Origin: Vicia villosa
Taxonomy: Eukaryota; Streptophyta; Magnoliopsida; Fabales; Fabaceae
Direction: 5' to 3'
DNA: 64,000 nucleotides
Assembly (NCBI RefSeq): GCF_029867415.1
Contig: NC_081185.1
Span: 130,457,848 to 130,521,847, forward strand
The position numbers and the translations under genes were made by a program. The notes under the pieces were generated by a model. The model saw nothing but the letters and a program-made list of their open reading frames with translations, was not told the DNA's origin and made no database searches. Positions 1 to 16,212 of the stretch are shown here, piece after piece. Numbering within the stretch: position 1 is the first letter of the stretch; the number at the start of each line of letters is the position of its first letter.

Positions 1-59
1 AAATTCGCGGCATATAACTCTCGCGACATATAGCACTGCTCATTAAGAAAATGTGATAA

Positions 60-279
60 ATAAAAGAGAGAGTAATGTTTTTACAAAACTATCCCCGTTT
101 ATTATTGGTGTATTTGAATGATCATAAATGTAAAGTGAAAGAACAATAAATTAAGAGTATTAATTAGAGGGCATAATTGAAAGATAAAAATTAAAATTGC
201 ATTGGAAACTTAAAGCGACACTTATTTTGGGACAAATAATTTTATCAAATGCGACACTTATTTTGGGACAGAGGGAGTT
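60..279. repeat. Stowaway-like MITE remnant
   Basis: The segment ending near 279 reads, on the minus strand, CTCCCTCTGTCCCAAAATAA, the common terminal sequence of plant Stowaway (Tc1/mariner-type) MITEs. The internal piece with GACACTTATTTTGGGACA occurs twice, near 219 and 251, so this end is duplicated. I cannot find a matching left terminus or a clean TA target duplication, so this is a truncated copy and its left boundary is a guess. Confidence 0.5.
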
Positions 280-289
280 TTTTTTTTAA

Positions 290-915
290 TAAGCAAAATA
301 CTATTAAAAACGAGTTATAAAGAGTTATAAAGAATACTCAATTATGACAATATAAGATTTTATAATCAATTTTCCTTTCAACAAAAAAGAATGTTCTTAA
401 ATCTAACTTTAAACCAATCTTAAGAAAACAATTTAATCACTAAGACATTTCCTGAAACCCCTTTCATCCATCATCAAAGAGGATATCATTACAAGTAAAT
501 CAAACATTTTGAACAACAACCAAATTATTATTCTAAACTAGGCCTCAACCTATCTTGCAAAACATGATTAAAACGAAACAAATGTTCAAAAATATCGACC
601 CAGAGATAAAGTCTACATTAATCCACCCAATTCGAGATGCAATATCACATATCTTAAACAACACTTAACTAAGTTTATAATGAGTACTCTCTTCGAAAAT
701 ATCAAGTGGAAAAATGAATATATCACCACCTTGCATGATCATCACTCAAAACCCTTAAAAAACTTTCATTCTCAATTAAAGGGAGCTGAAGAGAAATTGC
801 AATTTAAGGTAAAATTTACTCATTTATTCCTGATTGATTGTATTAATCTTATTTTTGAGCTGAAAAAATATTCATTGAGTCCAGAGATGCATCTCATAAT
901 TCACCTGCTACGTAC
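290..915. other. AT-rich stretch, no recognisable gene
   Basis: An 84-residue open frame at 680-934 (+) has no family signature I know. It could be the decayed start of the MULE gene that follows, or chance. Confidence 0.3.
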
Positions 916-919
916 CTGT

Positions 920-3553
920 TCCGATCGATGTTAAATCGAATGAGGTGATGGACGATGTTAGACCAGTTGACGTCAAGATAGATGTTGGTCAACACTTTAC
1001 AAATGAACAACTGTATACTGCTCGTGAACATATGCTTTAATGGATCCGTATGGTGGCCGGGAAATTGGGGTTTGGCATTGTAATCGGAAGGTCCGACACG
1101 GTTCTAGCCGAAGGCAAGCATTTGTTACCTTGAGATGCGAGAGAAGTGGTATGTATGTTTGAAACGAGATGGCACATGATCAAGGAAATGTGAGTGCCCA
1201 TTTAAATTGTGTGGATACCGTAAGGCAAATGATACATGGAAATTTAATGTGATTTCTGGTTTACATAATCAAGCATTACAATCCAAGCTAGTCGCTCATC
1301 CCATCATATATTGCCTTAAACCGGTGGAGAAGGAAAATGTTTAGGATATGTCTTTAATTAGCGTGGCACCTAAAAACATACTAGCTGATCTGACAGACAC
1401 GACCTGAAGTGCTTCAAATATCAAGCAAGTGTGCTATACTCATTATCAAAATAATATGGCGATAAGAGGTCTGAGATCCAAAATGCAACAACTTTTGAAG
1501 CTATTGGATGGCAACCACTATGTTTCTACGTACAAGGTTTGTGATGATAAAGTCACTATTCGTGAAATATTTTGGCCTCATCCTAAAAGTATCAAGTTTA
1601 TCAACACATTTCACACCATTCTCATAATTGACTCAACATATAAAACCAACAAGTAAAGGATCACGGTTTTGGAAATTGTTGGTGTTACATCAACAAGTAA
1701 GACTTTTTGTTGGGATTTGCAATTTTGGAATCCGAAAAAGAGGACAACGCTACATGGGCATTTTAAATGTACAAGACCTTATTGAAGGACCAAGAAAATA
1801 CAGCGAAGTTAATTGTCACTAATCAAGACACCACATTGATGAAATCAGTGACAAAGGTGTTTCGACATCTTATGCATTACTTTTCTGATATCACATAAAA
1901 AAATGCGAGAAGTCAGCTCAAACCCGCGGTTGGCACCAAACAAATAAAGGGTGAAGACGGAAAAATGGTCAAACCAAATATGGTGGTGGAAAATATAATG
2001 GATGCATGGAATAATATATTAAATTCATCCACGAAACACTTGTATGTTGCCTCTGTAATGCAATTTCGGAGTGTATTCCAATATCCAGATTTCCTAAAAT
2101 ACATTGAGAGTACTCTTCTTGTACCGAACATGTCAGACACCTCGTTAACACAACGACCAACAGAGTGGAGTCTGCATATTCGCCATTGAAGAAATGGTTG
2201 GGTGATAGTAAGTGTGATTTTTGAAGAGAGCGGGACAACGTGAACCAAATGCTCCAAAACCAACATAATGAAATAAAAACAACTTTTTGTCGGAGCATTA
2301 CCGTGTTAGAACACAGATTCAAATATAACACCCTCTATTCGCAGCTGGTTGACAACGTATCTTGGGCGAAATTGAATTTCATTTTTCACGAAGCGAAGTG
2401 AGTTGAGAAGATAGGTTCAAATAGTTTTAAGTGTGGATGTACACTCAGGAAGACTTACGGTCTTCCATGTGCTTGTCACATTTCAAATTTTTTTGAAGCT
2501 TCATTCTCGATAAGTATGGATGAAATCTACAATCACTGGAAAAGACATCGATTTGATGACGATAGTGTGACGAAAAGTGGTAAAGCAGGTATAACTATTA
2601 CGAATGAATAAGAAATAATCCAAGACAGATTTGATAAAGCTGATGACACCATGAAACTGCACATCAAAGAGCCGCTGAGGAAGATTCTTATTCAGAAACT
2701 ACAAATTTGAAACCTCCTTCGAAACCGGTTAAAACCAAAGGTGCCCCTAAAAAAGTCAAATCGACACAAGATGGCCATTCAACAAAACGGTCTCCTTCAT
2801 ACTTTGAACACGTTGATTCACATTTCCCGGATTCTCCAACTCCAAAATCTCAAAAAAAATGTGTACAAGGGTGCTTGCATTAGCAAACCACCTCCTTCGT
2901 CGTCGATGCCTCTTCATTGAAGAAATGCAGCTTTTTAAGTAGAAACACATTGAGCATATTGTAAATGTAAAGGATGATGGTAATTGCGTTTTTTAGGTCG
3001 TACCCAGCTTGCTTGGTAAAGGAGAGGAGAATCACTTTCTTGTCCGCCAAACTCTTTTGAAAGACTTGACGTCGAATAGGGAATTCTACACAATGTTATA
3101 CGAAAAAAAAACATTTTGATGCACTTCAAGATGATCTTACTCCTTGTGTTAGCGGTCCCGCACCGTTTCAAAATGGACGCGCTTCCGTGAAATGAGCCAC
3201 CTAATAGCAAATGCATATGACATAATGTGTAATGATCTGATAAGATATGGTTTCTCAGAGACATTTTTTCCACTTCGTAGTGGTCCATCCAAAGATCCTT
3301 CCGGACGCATCATGTGTATAGGGTGGCTTTCGAAATTGCTACATTTTGTTAAGGTTTATTTGAAACTGGGGTGTCCTATACCAAGTACATTGTTGAGTGG
3401 AAGACACATTCCACAAAAGAGGCAGAAACTTGGCCGAATCAATTTTTGGAAAGGATGGAAGAATTCACCAATTTGAGCAAACTTGAAAGAGAATCCAATA
3501 AGGAAAAGTCGAATGAGGAATCAGTCGTAGATATATGCGCTGATGCATTTTAG
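920..3553 (+). pseudogene. Decayed MULE transposase with SWIM zinc finger and OTU protease domain
   Basis: The product would have been a Mutator-like transposase acting on its own terminal repeats in the nucleus. Read across several frames, the pieces appear in family order. A FAR1-type Cys/His DNA-binding region lies at about 1100-1330 (AFVTLRCERSG, CPFKLCGYRKA). A transposase core lies at about 1420-2190, with the IIDSTYKTNK motif near 1628. A SWIM-type finger lies at about 2425-2480 (CGCTLRKTYGLPCACHI). An OTU-type cysteine protease region lies at about 2950-3470, with DDGNC and its catalytic Cys codon at 2985-2987, and HFVKVYL with the expected catalytic His near 3343. There are many stops, for example TAA at 1038, and frame changes between all blocks, so no protein is made. 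MULEs with a captured peptidase are known; the pairing with OTU is my reading of these motifs. The 5' boundary is uncertain. Confidence 0.75.
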
Positions 3554-3795
3554 ATTGTAATCGATTCATTTTTTTTGAATGTATTATCGTCAACGATGTT
3601 ATCTTGATACGATTTAATACATAAGTAATATATTTTCCGTAATTATGGCGCAAATGGTGACAGTTTTTTACTCTTTTTAAGATTTGCAACTTCGATTTAT
3701 ATTTTGAAGTTTCTTGTTTGTTTATGGTGTGTGGTTTATTTCTGATATGCATATTCAGATAAACCCTAATGTAATTAAAACAACCCAACGATATT

Positions 3796-3815
3796 TTCGG
3801 ATGTGTATATCCGAA
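3796..3815. repeat. 20-bp near-palindrome TTCGGATGTGTATATCCGAA
   Basis: Both ends (TTCGGAT...ATCCGAA) are inverted copies. It has the same length and outer bases as the palindromes at 63585-63700, so it may belong to the same family. Confidence 0.5.
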
Positions 3816-3922
3816 TTAACCTTTTTTTTTGTAAAATAAAAGGGTTTACCCAAAAATGCTTCTTCGAAAATTTCTCTGATGATAGGATAAGGTTTCTAAT
3901 GTCCAAAGTGATATAAGCCTTG

Positions 3923-3929
3923 TATAAAT
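3923..3929 (+). promoter_or_regulatory. Candidate TATA box
   Basis: TATAAATA lies about 50 bp before the ATG at 3979 and follows the MULE/OTU frame on the same strand. This is plausible as the promoter of a separate small transcript. It is positional evidence only. Confidence 0.35.
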
Positions 3930-3978
3930 AGGGTGTTTCTCATCTCATTTTTTCTACAAAAACACCCGATATCAGAAA

Positions 3979-4335
3979 ATGAATACATCACCTTGCATTT
4001 GTGTATTTCAATGGTGAGAAGCCGCCACTTCAGTTTAGAGTTTGCGAGGACATAACTCGCGCCGATCTGATATCCAAATTGAACACGCTCATGCGATATC
4101 TAGAAAATCGACGCGTTGTCAAGATAGAGTATCGTTCACCCTCGTTTGACAACGATAAGAAGTTACAATTCACCAACTTCAAAATGAAGACAGATGCAAA
4201 ATTAGAGGTTATGTGAAGTACTTTTTGTTGATATAAAATAAAGGGTCTGATTGAAGTGGGTGGAAAGTTTCAAGATCCTCCAAAGATATTATCAACATGT
4301 TGCAACGTCCGAAACTACCTGTTTATAACAATGTG
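3979..4335 (+). pseudogene. Small MULE-companion reading frame, frameshifted
   Basis: The frame opens with ATG at 3979 (MNTSPCIC), shifts frame near 4000, continues as YFNGEKPPLQFRVCEDITRA to a TGA near 4215, and then in another frame reads KDIINMLQRPKLPV to about 4330. I cannot assign a domain. Its position directly behind the MULE/OTU gene, on the same strand and with its own TATA-like site, suggests it is the second gene of the same transposon family. It has at least two frame breaks and is presumably inactive. It could instead be an independent repeat. Confidence 0.45.
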
Positions 4336-5412
4336 TAATGTTAATTTTTCGATTATCAATTACCTATGTAATTTTGTGTGTTTAAATGTAATATCAAGTT
4401 GTTATGATTATCAATGCATCTATTTAATGCCTTTTACTACTACAAATACACGATTTTCCTGCAGATTTACCCGCAGATTTGAGTTAAAGTAATATAATTA
4501 TATATTTAAATTTAATATAATATAATATCTTTTACAATTATACAATTTAATATAAAAAAAACCTACAAAAAATGTCAAATAAATTATTTATCTTATATAA
4601 TATAATATCTTATACAATTTAATATGTAAATAAAATAAATCTACAAAAATTATCAAATAAATAATAAACTAAATATCAAATTTTAATAAATATTAGAAAT
4701 TTTAATTTTCAAACACCCGCGCATCGCACGGGTTTACGATCTAGTTCATAAGAAATATAGAAAAGCATTGTAATTTCTTAACCTAATTTTTTTAACATAG
4801 TGGAAAATCTATTGAAGAATTTATAGGAAAATCTATAAATATATGTTATTTCTTATTACAAAGTTATAAAGTATTGTATTAAGGAAAAAGTATTTATAGT
4901 TTTCGAAAATATAATTGTTGAAAATTTTGGTGAAATATTTATACGAAATTTAAAATTTTTATATGAATTATATATACTTGATTCAGAAAGAGATTAGGTA
5001 ATACAAATTAGAAAATGTTGAGGGACATGTTATAATTATTTTTAATATATATTTTTTTAATAAATCTTTACAAAAAATAATTAAATATATCTCGTAGATA
5101 AATCTGCAACAAATGTCGGAGTAAAATCTTCAGGTAAAATTGTAGCAAAATTCCCAGGTACTAGTATTTCTGAGTCTTAAGCACATAATTGAAAATTGGT
5201 TTTAAGCGAAATTTTTCGCGGTTTTACTCACACGTAATTTCCGCAGTTAAAACTACAGAAATTCTTACGGATTTTGTTGCCAATAGTTTATCCGCAAGAA
5301 ATAAATTTTCGTTGAATATTTTAACAGAAAAATCCACAGGTATTTCTGGATATTATTTTCTACAAGAAAAACGTGAATTTTTAGTCGTGTCTATTTATGT
5401 TTTTATTTGAAG

Positions 5413-5413
<1 letters not shown>
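4336..5413. other. AT-rich non-coding stretch with degenerate transposon ends
   Basis: No gene is seen. At 4436 ACTACTACAAATACACG resembles a CACTA-superfamily terminus, and near 5376-5392 the minus strand reads CACGACTAAAAATTCACG, a possible decayed partner. No matching 3-bp target duplication was found. The Helitron-like end listed separately lies inside. Confidence 0.25.
4715..4745 (+). mobile_element. Helitron-like 3' terminus
   Basis: ACCCGCGC-ATC-GCACGGGT (4715-4733) forms an 8-bp stem with one mismatch and a 3-base loop. It is followed 7 bases later by CTAG (4741-4744) and then T. A short GC-rich hairpin just before CTRR, with insertion before T, is the standard Helitron 3' signature, and this particular hairpin sequence resembles plant Helitron ends I know. 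The 5' TC end was not located. Confidence 0.5.

Positions 5414-5490
<77 letters not shown>
5414..5490. repeat. (AT)n microsatellite
   Basis: About 38 uninterrupted AT units. Confidence 0.98.
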
Positions 5491-5492
<2 letters not shown>

Positions 5493-5709
5493 TACTAAAC
5501 TTAATTTTAAAGATCTATCTCTAAATTAAAATTAAATAAAATAGAGAAAGTATACGTTCAAAAATATATGACATTTTAAATTTTCATCTAGAGTTAATAT
5601 ATTAGAGTGGAAAAAGGAAATTTCCTAAATAATTTTGGTTAACCAGTCGAAGTGGGTTGGAGTGACCCGACCCAATTTACAATTATAATAATATAAATAA
5701 GAAAAATGT

Positions 5710-5890
5710 TAAATAGTGTCCTTAGGACAATTGTTAAGCATTTCAAAATAGTAAATTTATTTCGATAATCTGCATATTTAATGTCTCGAAAATTGAAATA
5801 TTAAATTTTTTATAAAATATTTTCTTTTTTTAAAATGCTTAACCATTACCCTAAGGGACAAGGGCACTGGTTAGCAAGACACTATAAATA
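5710..5890. repeat. Small MITE with imperfect terminal inverted repeats
   Basis: The left arm ATAGTGTCCTTAGGACA, then GTTAAGCATTTCAAAA, is mirrored by a right arm that reads on the minus strand ATAGTGTCTTGCTAACC, then GGTTAAGCATTTTAAAA. It is about 180 bp and AT-rich inside. The superfamily is not assignable from the ends. Confidence 0.55.
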
Positions 5891-6580
5891 AAGGTCGGTA
5901 AGATGATTATTAATTGGTAAGAAAATTCTCAATTCGCCCTCTTGAGTAAGGTCACGGTGGCCACACTTAAATGATGAGGCATCATTTTAAAATGCCGCAT
6001 TTTCTGTGTTAAAGCAAGGCTGAATTCAAGAAACAACAATAGTATAGAGCAATATTCAATTATGTAATTCCACCTCAAACCCGCAAATTCAGTCAATGAT
6101 AGCTGAAAGTGATCAAATAAAAAGTGCTTTTTATATGGGCATATGACACCAATCGAAATCAAAGCAACTAGTATATATTGTCTGTCGTGCTGCTACATAT
6201 ATACTACTACTATATATATTTGACAAGGACATATATTTAAATTTAAAGTGCCTTTAAACTTTTTTTTGCCTTTTTTTGTGATTAGCTCAAGTGAGAAAGG
6301 CTGAATAAACTATCATAGGTTTGTGAAAATAATGATGAAACCATTTTTATTTCCCAAATATTTTATAGTGTGTTTTCAATGATGTGTATCACATCATGTG
6401 CCAAATTTGAATTTGTGGTGTGATGGTCAGAGTTAAGGTGAGTCAGTTAGGTTAAAGTTATATTTTGAAATGTTATAATTTTTTTTATTACAAGAAAACA
6501 AAATGCGGGGTAGAAATCCCTGATAAATTATTAACAAAGTAATTATAATTTTTTTTCGGGTAATCATCATAAATATGAAG
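5891..6580. other. No recognisable gene
   Basis: AT-rich. Short open frames here have no family signature. The 3' tail of the minus-strand LINE remnant may extend into the T-rich runs near 6480-6560 (poly-A on the minus strand). Confidence 0.4.
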
Positions 6581-6599
6581 ATCACAATCTCATCCACCA

Positions 6600-7872
6600 A
6601 CAATCTTATAATTTGGAAAAACAATCATGTCATAGCTCTCACGAGGCACTTCTTCCTCTTCATTTTGTCTATAACAAGTTTACTATTTGATTGAATTTCT
6701 AATCTTCTGAATCCTTTGCTAATAGCGACTTTGATACCTTTTATAACCCCCTAGGTTTCAGCAACTTCTATGCTACACTTGCCAAGGAATTTAGAAAAAC
6801 CTCTACGCCGCGTGTCATTGTGACTCCTGAGGATACCTCCATGAGAGGCTTGAAGCGAACCATTGACTGCCACATCGACGTTAACACAAATGCAACCAAC
6901 AGGGGGCATATTCCACCTTATGTGTTTCACCTCTTGATTCTTCGCACTAATTTCCCAGCCAAGATCAATCGCTGCAAGGTAGATCTTAACTTTGTTGCAC
7001 AACATAATAGGGAGATTGCTAGGCATACCAAAATGCTCGTCATGCTTCCTTTGATTTCTCCAAAACCATAGCGAGTGGCTAGTGGTAGCCCACAATTCCC
7101 TCGCAAAAGTGTACTCTTTCGAGAGAAATTTATTATTCAAGTTACTGGTAATCCAATCCCGAAAGTTGCTGCCAAAAAATTCAGCTAGATGACAATTACT
7201 AACCAGCTGAACCCAGACTTCTATAGCCACGCTGCAGTCCCGCAAGGCATGAGAAATATCTTCTGAAAAACCAAGACAAACATCGCAACTAGGACCGGCT
7301 AGAGAGAGACGGATGAGATAGGCGTTGGTCAAGAGCTTTTCGTGTTTGGCCATCCAAATTAAGGATTTAATTCTTTCTGGCACCTTAAGACTCCAAATGT
7401 TCTTCCAATCTTTATCAACTATATCCACCTGCAAATCACCACTAGGAATGTTGTAAGCGCTGGAAATCGAAAAGCTCTCATTATGAGTTCCATTCCATAA
7501 GCAGACATCACCACCATGGCAGCTTCTAGGTGGATGAATAGCAATAATTTCCTCCACGGTATCCTTGCTAAAGATGTTTCGCATGAGGCCAATATTCCAC
7601 TCTTGGTAATTGTTCAGCAGATTCGCAACATAACTCAAATGAGGAATTTGCAAATCTGTAATCATGGTCTAATTGACACAACCCGACTTCACCCACGAGT
7701 CCTGCCAAATGTTGACACTATTTCCATTGCTAATGTCCCAAAAGACCCACTGCTGTAGTTCTGGCAACAACTTGACAATCTCTTTCCACATCCTTGAGTC
7801 ACCATGGTTAGTTTTTATATATTTCTCTCTTCGCATAAGGTTACAATATTTTTGTTCTATAATAATGCACAT
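6600..7872 (-). pseudogene. LINE (L1-type) ORF2 C-terminal remnant: zf-RVT and RNase H
   Basis: The minus strand encodes the end of a plant non-LTR reverse transcriptase polyprotein. SRMWKEIVKLLPE...VFWDISNGNSVNIW at about 7710-7815 is typical of the region after the RT. The zinc-binding zf-RVT domain is at about 7230-7420 (IWSLKVPERIKSLIWMAKHE, then CDVCLGFSEDISHALRDC). A plant-type RNase H begins near 6900 (CVNVDVAVNGS). An in-frame TAG lies at 7669-7671. Further stops at about 6752 and 6630 break the RNase H domain, whose helix GFRRLEIQSNSKLVIDKM is still readable. RT and endonuclease are absent, so this is 5'-truncated. It differs from the LINE at 46-63 kb and is more decayed. Confidence 0.8.
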
Positions 7873-8276
7873 ACTTTTTGAGGAAGTGTTCAGTTGTGAA
7901 TTAAAATTAAGTTTCGAATAATATTACATATAATTTTTTAACAGTGTAGTGTTCGTTAAGTCAGATAGTTGATAACTAGACATAAACATCCGATCGTAGA
8001 AATGTGGTTTTGAATATGCAACATTTTATTTATTTATTTTTAAAAGATGAAATTTTAGTTATTAAACTACATAAAAATAGAAAAATTATGAAAAGAGAAA
8101 GAAATGAAAAAGAGAATGCGAAGAGAGAAGAAAAAATGAAAAATAGAATGCAAAGAGAGAAATATATATAAAATAAAATATATTTATATATGATTTAATA
8201 TAAAAAAATAACATAAATAAAAAAATATTGATAATTTTAAAAATAAAATATATCACTAGATTAAAAAAGACTCATA
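7873..8276. other. AT-rich, purine-rich non-coding stretch
   Basis: The run 8080-8165 is mostly A and G (repeated GAGAATGCGAAGAGAGA-type words). No gene is seen. Confidence 0.4.
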
Positions 8277-9161
8277 AAATTTAGGGTTAATAATAATTCA
8301 CCTCTGTAATGTTAGCGAATGTTGCTTTTCTCCCTCCCTACCTTTTGACAACGGTTTTTTCAAAAAAACCGTTGCCAAAACCTGCGTTTGACTAGAGCTG
8401 TTAAAATGGGCTATCCGACCCTAAATGGGCCGACCCTGATGGATCCTGAGCTTTTTAGAGCTGAGCCAAAAAGACCCTGTGTTAAATGGGCTCGAGAATT
8501 ACTACTAGAGCCCGGACCTAGATGGGTTTCGGGCTACCCGGCCCTAAATAGACTTTTTTATTTAAAAAAATTAAAATAAAAACTTCATAATATTTATTAT
8601 AAATTAAATTAAAAATTATATTATTTTAACCATAATACATTTTTAAGTACTATATTATCTGTTATAAATACTATAATGTGTTTCTAAATACAATATATGT
8701 CTAAATTGTATGAAATAATACTTGAATAGTTAACATAAGAGGAAAACTAATATAATACGATGAAAGAATGTTTATTATATTAATGTTTAATATTTAAAAG
8801 AGAAAGATTTAATAGAATAGAGATAAAATTTAGTGAGGTGGGAAAAATGAATGTGCTATTTGGAATAAGACAATATAAATATTAATATATACTTTTTAAT
8901 TTTCTAATTATGCTGGTCTAATGGGCTACCCACGGTCCATATGGGCTAGCCCTAATGGGTAGCGGGTTTTCTAGGGTTGGGCTAAAAAGGCTCTGAAAAA
9001 TATGGGCTCTAATTTTAAGGCCCGAGACCTATGATTTTTCGGGCTTGGCGGACCGGCCCATATGAGCTAGCCCATTTTGACAGCTCTACCTTTGACAACG
9101 GTGGGGTAAACTGAAACACACTCATATTACACGGGATAAACTACTATTAACCCTAAAATTT
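8277..9161. repeat. Outer inverted-repeat element split by a hAT MITE
   Basis: AAATTTAGGGTTAATAATAA at the left is mirrored by a right end reading AAATTTTAGGGTTAATAGTA on the minus strand. The interior holds TTTGACAACGGT words. The hAT-like MITE at 8393-9088 sits inside, so the host element is older and would be about 185 bp without it. Confidence 0.5.
8393..9088 (+). mobile_element. hAT-like non-autonomous MITE, copy 1
   Basis: The termini TAGAGCTGTTAAAATGGGCT and, on the other strand, TAGAGCTGTCAAAATGGGCT are flanked by 8-bp repeats CGTTTGAC (8385-8392) and CCTTTGAC (9089-9096), 7 of 8 matching. An 8-bp duplication and this terminus fit the hAT superfamily. The interior near both ends is rich in GGGCTACCC/GGCCCGA words, with an AT-rich centre and no coding capacity. 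Related to 19191-19877 (inverted) and 49685-50433. Confidence 0.8.
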
Positions 9162-9829
9162 AATATAATTTATACTCATTTTTATTTCAATTACATAATT
9201 ATCTTTTTTATTCATTTAATTAAATATGTTAATTACTTTTAATTTTTAAATTAATTTTAATTTATAGTTTTGAAATAAATCAAATCTTTGATTGCCACTT
9301 ATACGGTAGAATGGAAATAATTTGAGATAAAATCATGGTTTAGGTTACTATAAACAAATTTAATATCTAATTTTTTTAATCTTAATATTCATTTTTTTCA
9401 ATTTATATTTTAAAATAATAAATTTTTTCATATATCTCAAACTATCAACTGTCAAACAAAAGAATTGAAGTAAATACATCAATTGACATTGCTTCTATAT
9501 TTAAATAGGAGACGAGTCACCAATTGAATTGACACTATGTATTTATTTATTTTTAATTTTATTTATATTATAGGTAGATTTTCTTACATATTTGACATTA
9601 CTCTTGAATTTTCCAACTAATTTACTTGTGGATTTTCTTATAAGTTTGATATTACCTGCGAATTTACCTACACATAGTGTTATCTACTAAAAAATATATA
9701 ATTTTATGTAGGAAAATCTGCAAGTAATATCAAATCTGAAATCCACACTTAACAAAAAAAAAAAGTTGCCAATTCAACTAGCGTTTCCTATTTAAATATA
9801 GGAGTAAGCGCCAATTAACGAAACTAGTC
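9162..9829. other. No recognisable gene
   Basis: AT-rich. The word TATTTAAATAGGAG/TATTTAAATATAGGAG followed by GCACCAATT-like text occurs near 9495 and 9790, possibly the edges of a decayed small element. Confidence 0.3.
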
Positions 9830-10830
9830 CATTTTTTTGTTTGAAAGTTGGATAGTAATGACAATTCTAGTAAGTGCACTAGTCTCGTCGAGTAATAAAA
9901 TTAATTCGTCTTCACATGGATTGAAAATTTCACGAGGTAACAACAATGCGATGCAAAAGTAATAGCAAAGAAGGGGTTTTAACAATGATTCAATTACAAA
10001 AATAAGATGAGAATTTTGTCGGAGTAAAGTTCGATAATGAAAGACGATAAGATCTTTTATGTCGAACCCTTTAATTATACTTGTTGATGAACTGTGTATT
10101 AAATGAGTTGCCATTACATTATCATCTTACGACGAATTAACTAGACCATTGTACCCAATTCTTTGGTGTACAACTAACTAATTTACACAATAATTCCCTA
10201 ATTTCTTAGAGCAATTCAGAGTTAAATAAAGTGTGCTACGTTCTTTAATTCAATAGCCACAACTTATAATTACCTATTCCTAGTTAATTACAAAGTTGAA
10301 TATCTGCGCTACATTAGATCAGTAGAGTTATACGGTCAATAATCGCTACTCATCTGATATCAGTTTGGGTGTTCATCAACACACAAAAAACATTAAGATC
10401 AACAACAATTAAATAATGATAATAACATAAAATGTTTTAAATTAATCTCAAACAGTCATATGATCCAACAAAGTAAATAAAAATTCATCTCAAAAGACCT
10501 AATCTAAAATAACTTCGCTATGCATAGAGAATTTAACAATTACCATGAATTGATAAGAATTCTTCATCAAAATCTATGGAAAATAAGCTCTCCAATGATT
10601 CTAATACTCTTCAAAATCGTACCCCAAAAGCTCTTGTCCATCATTTTCTAGCTCAAAATCGGAACCCCTCAAAAAGTAGGCAAATTTTTTAAATGCTGCA
10701 AAAACCGTGTCTAAAATTCAATGAATTCCAACTTCGTTCAATTTTTTCACACATATTTATTTGATTTTTGCTAATTCTTCCGCCAATTCTGTCGAAAATA
10801 CTAGTCATATAATAACACAGGGTCATCAAA
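9830..10830 (-). repeat. Possible degenerate Ty3/gypsy LTR fragment
   Basis: The text around 9860-9935 and the unique-looking, non-coding kilobase after it resemble the LTRs of Athila-like legume elements, which carry a stretch like the ATCGTATCCACAGGGATT seen in the LTR at 27953. Here the cognate reads ATTCGTCTTCACATGGATTG. No LTR ends or target duplication were identified, so this is tentative. Confidence 0.3.
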
Positions 10831-10864
10831 TAGTTTGAAATATATGAGGAGGGTTATATTGACT

Positions 10865-11041
10865 CCAAGAGTAAGTGATAATAACTTACTCCACATCTTG
10901 ACCATTAATTCTTTTTAATCTAATGGTTAAAAATAATAAGTCATTAAATGTGGAAAGAGAAAACTATTCCTTATTATTTTTAACCATTAGATTGAAAAGA
11001 ATTAATGGTCAAGATGTGGAGTAAGTTATTATAACTTAATA
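10865..11041. repeat. Foldback MITE with long inverted arms
   Basis: The left arm (about 10868-10941) containing ACTTACTCCACATCTTGACC and TCTAATGGTTAAAAATAATA is mirrored almost exactly by the right arm (about 10967-11036). The arms of about 70 bp flank a loop of about 25 bp. There is no coding capacity. Confidence 0.75.
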
Positions 11042-15529
<4,488 letters not shown>

Positions 15530-16010
15530 TTTAGGTTATGTTTGAAAAGGCATAATTTTGAGCTTATGTCTTATATGTTAAAGCTCATAAGCTCACACGA
15601 CAATTTAGACTTATTTAGTAACGATCTTTTTATCACTAACTTATAGTTTATTTTACTAACTTATAGTTTATTTTCCAGGTGCTGTTTCAAATAACGTTTT
15701 AGCTTATAACTTATTATTTTTCTTTTCTTTTTTCTCCTTATTATTTTAGCGTAAACTCATTTTTAACCTTTATAATTTATTTTAATTTTAAATTAAATAA
15801 TTATTTATTAAATATCTTTTATGTCATTTTACATTTATAAGTTATTTGAAACCGTTAATTTTACCAAACACTTCAATTAGCTTATGAGTTATCAGTCTCA
15901 ACCATCAATCATAAGCTATAAGTTATCAGTCATTAGCCATCAGCTATAAGCTATAAGCTATCAGCTAACTTATCAGTCAACTGCTATTTTTACCATACAG
16001 ACCCTTACTA
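15530..16010. repeat. MITE-like repeat rich in AGCTTATAAGCT words
   Basis: It opens with TAGGTTATGTTTGAAAAGG and closes, on the minus strand, with TAAGGGTCTGTATGGTAAAA, weakly matching ends. Near the right end AAGCTATAAGCTATCAGCTA-type words repeat, and a 22-bp unit with ACTTATAGTTTATTTT is duplicated near 15648. This pattern is common in plant hAT-like MITEs, but no clean target duplication was found. Confidence 0.4.
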
Positions 16011-16212
16011 CTCGAGCTATTTTACTAAGGAAATATCTCAATCCACCCCTTGATATGCTTAGACACCTGCCAAAATTCCAATTATGCCTCCTAATTATGG
16101 AGATGCATTTCAAGAAACACATATCTTTTTGCTAAGTTTTGAGCCTTATCTACGGAAGCATTAAAAACACAATGAACGTTGGAAAAATTCAAATTAATTC
16201 AATTCAGGAAAT

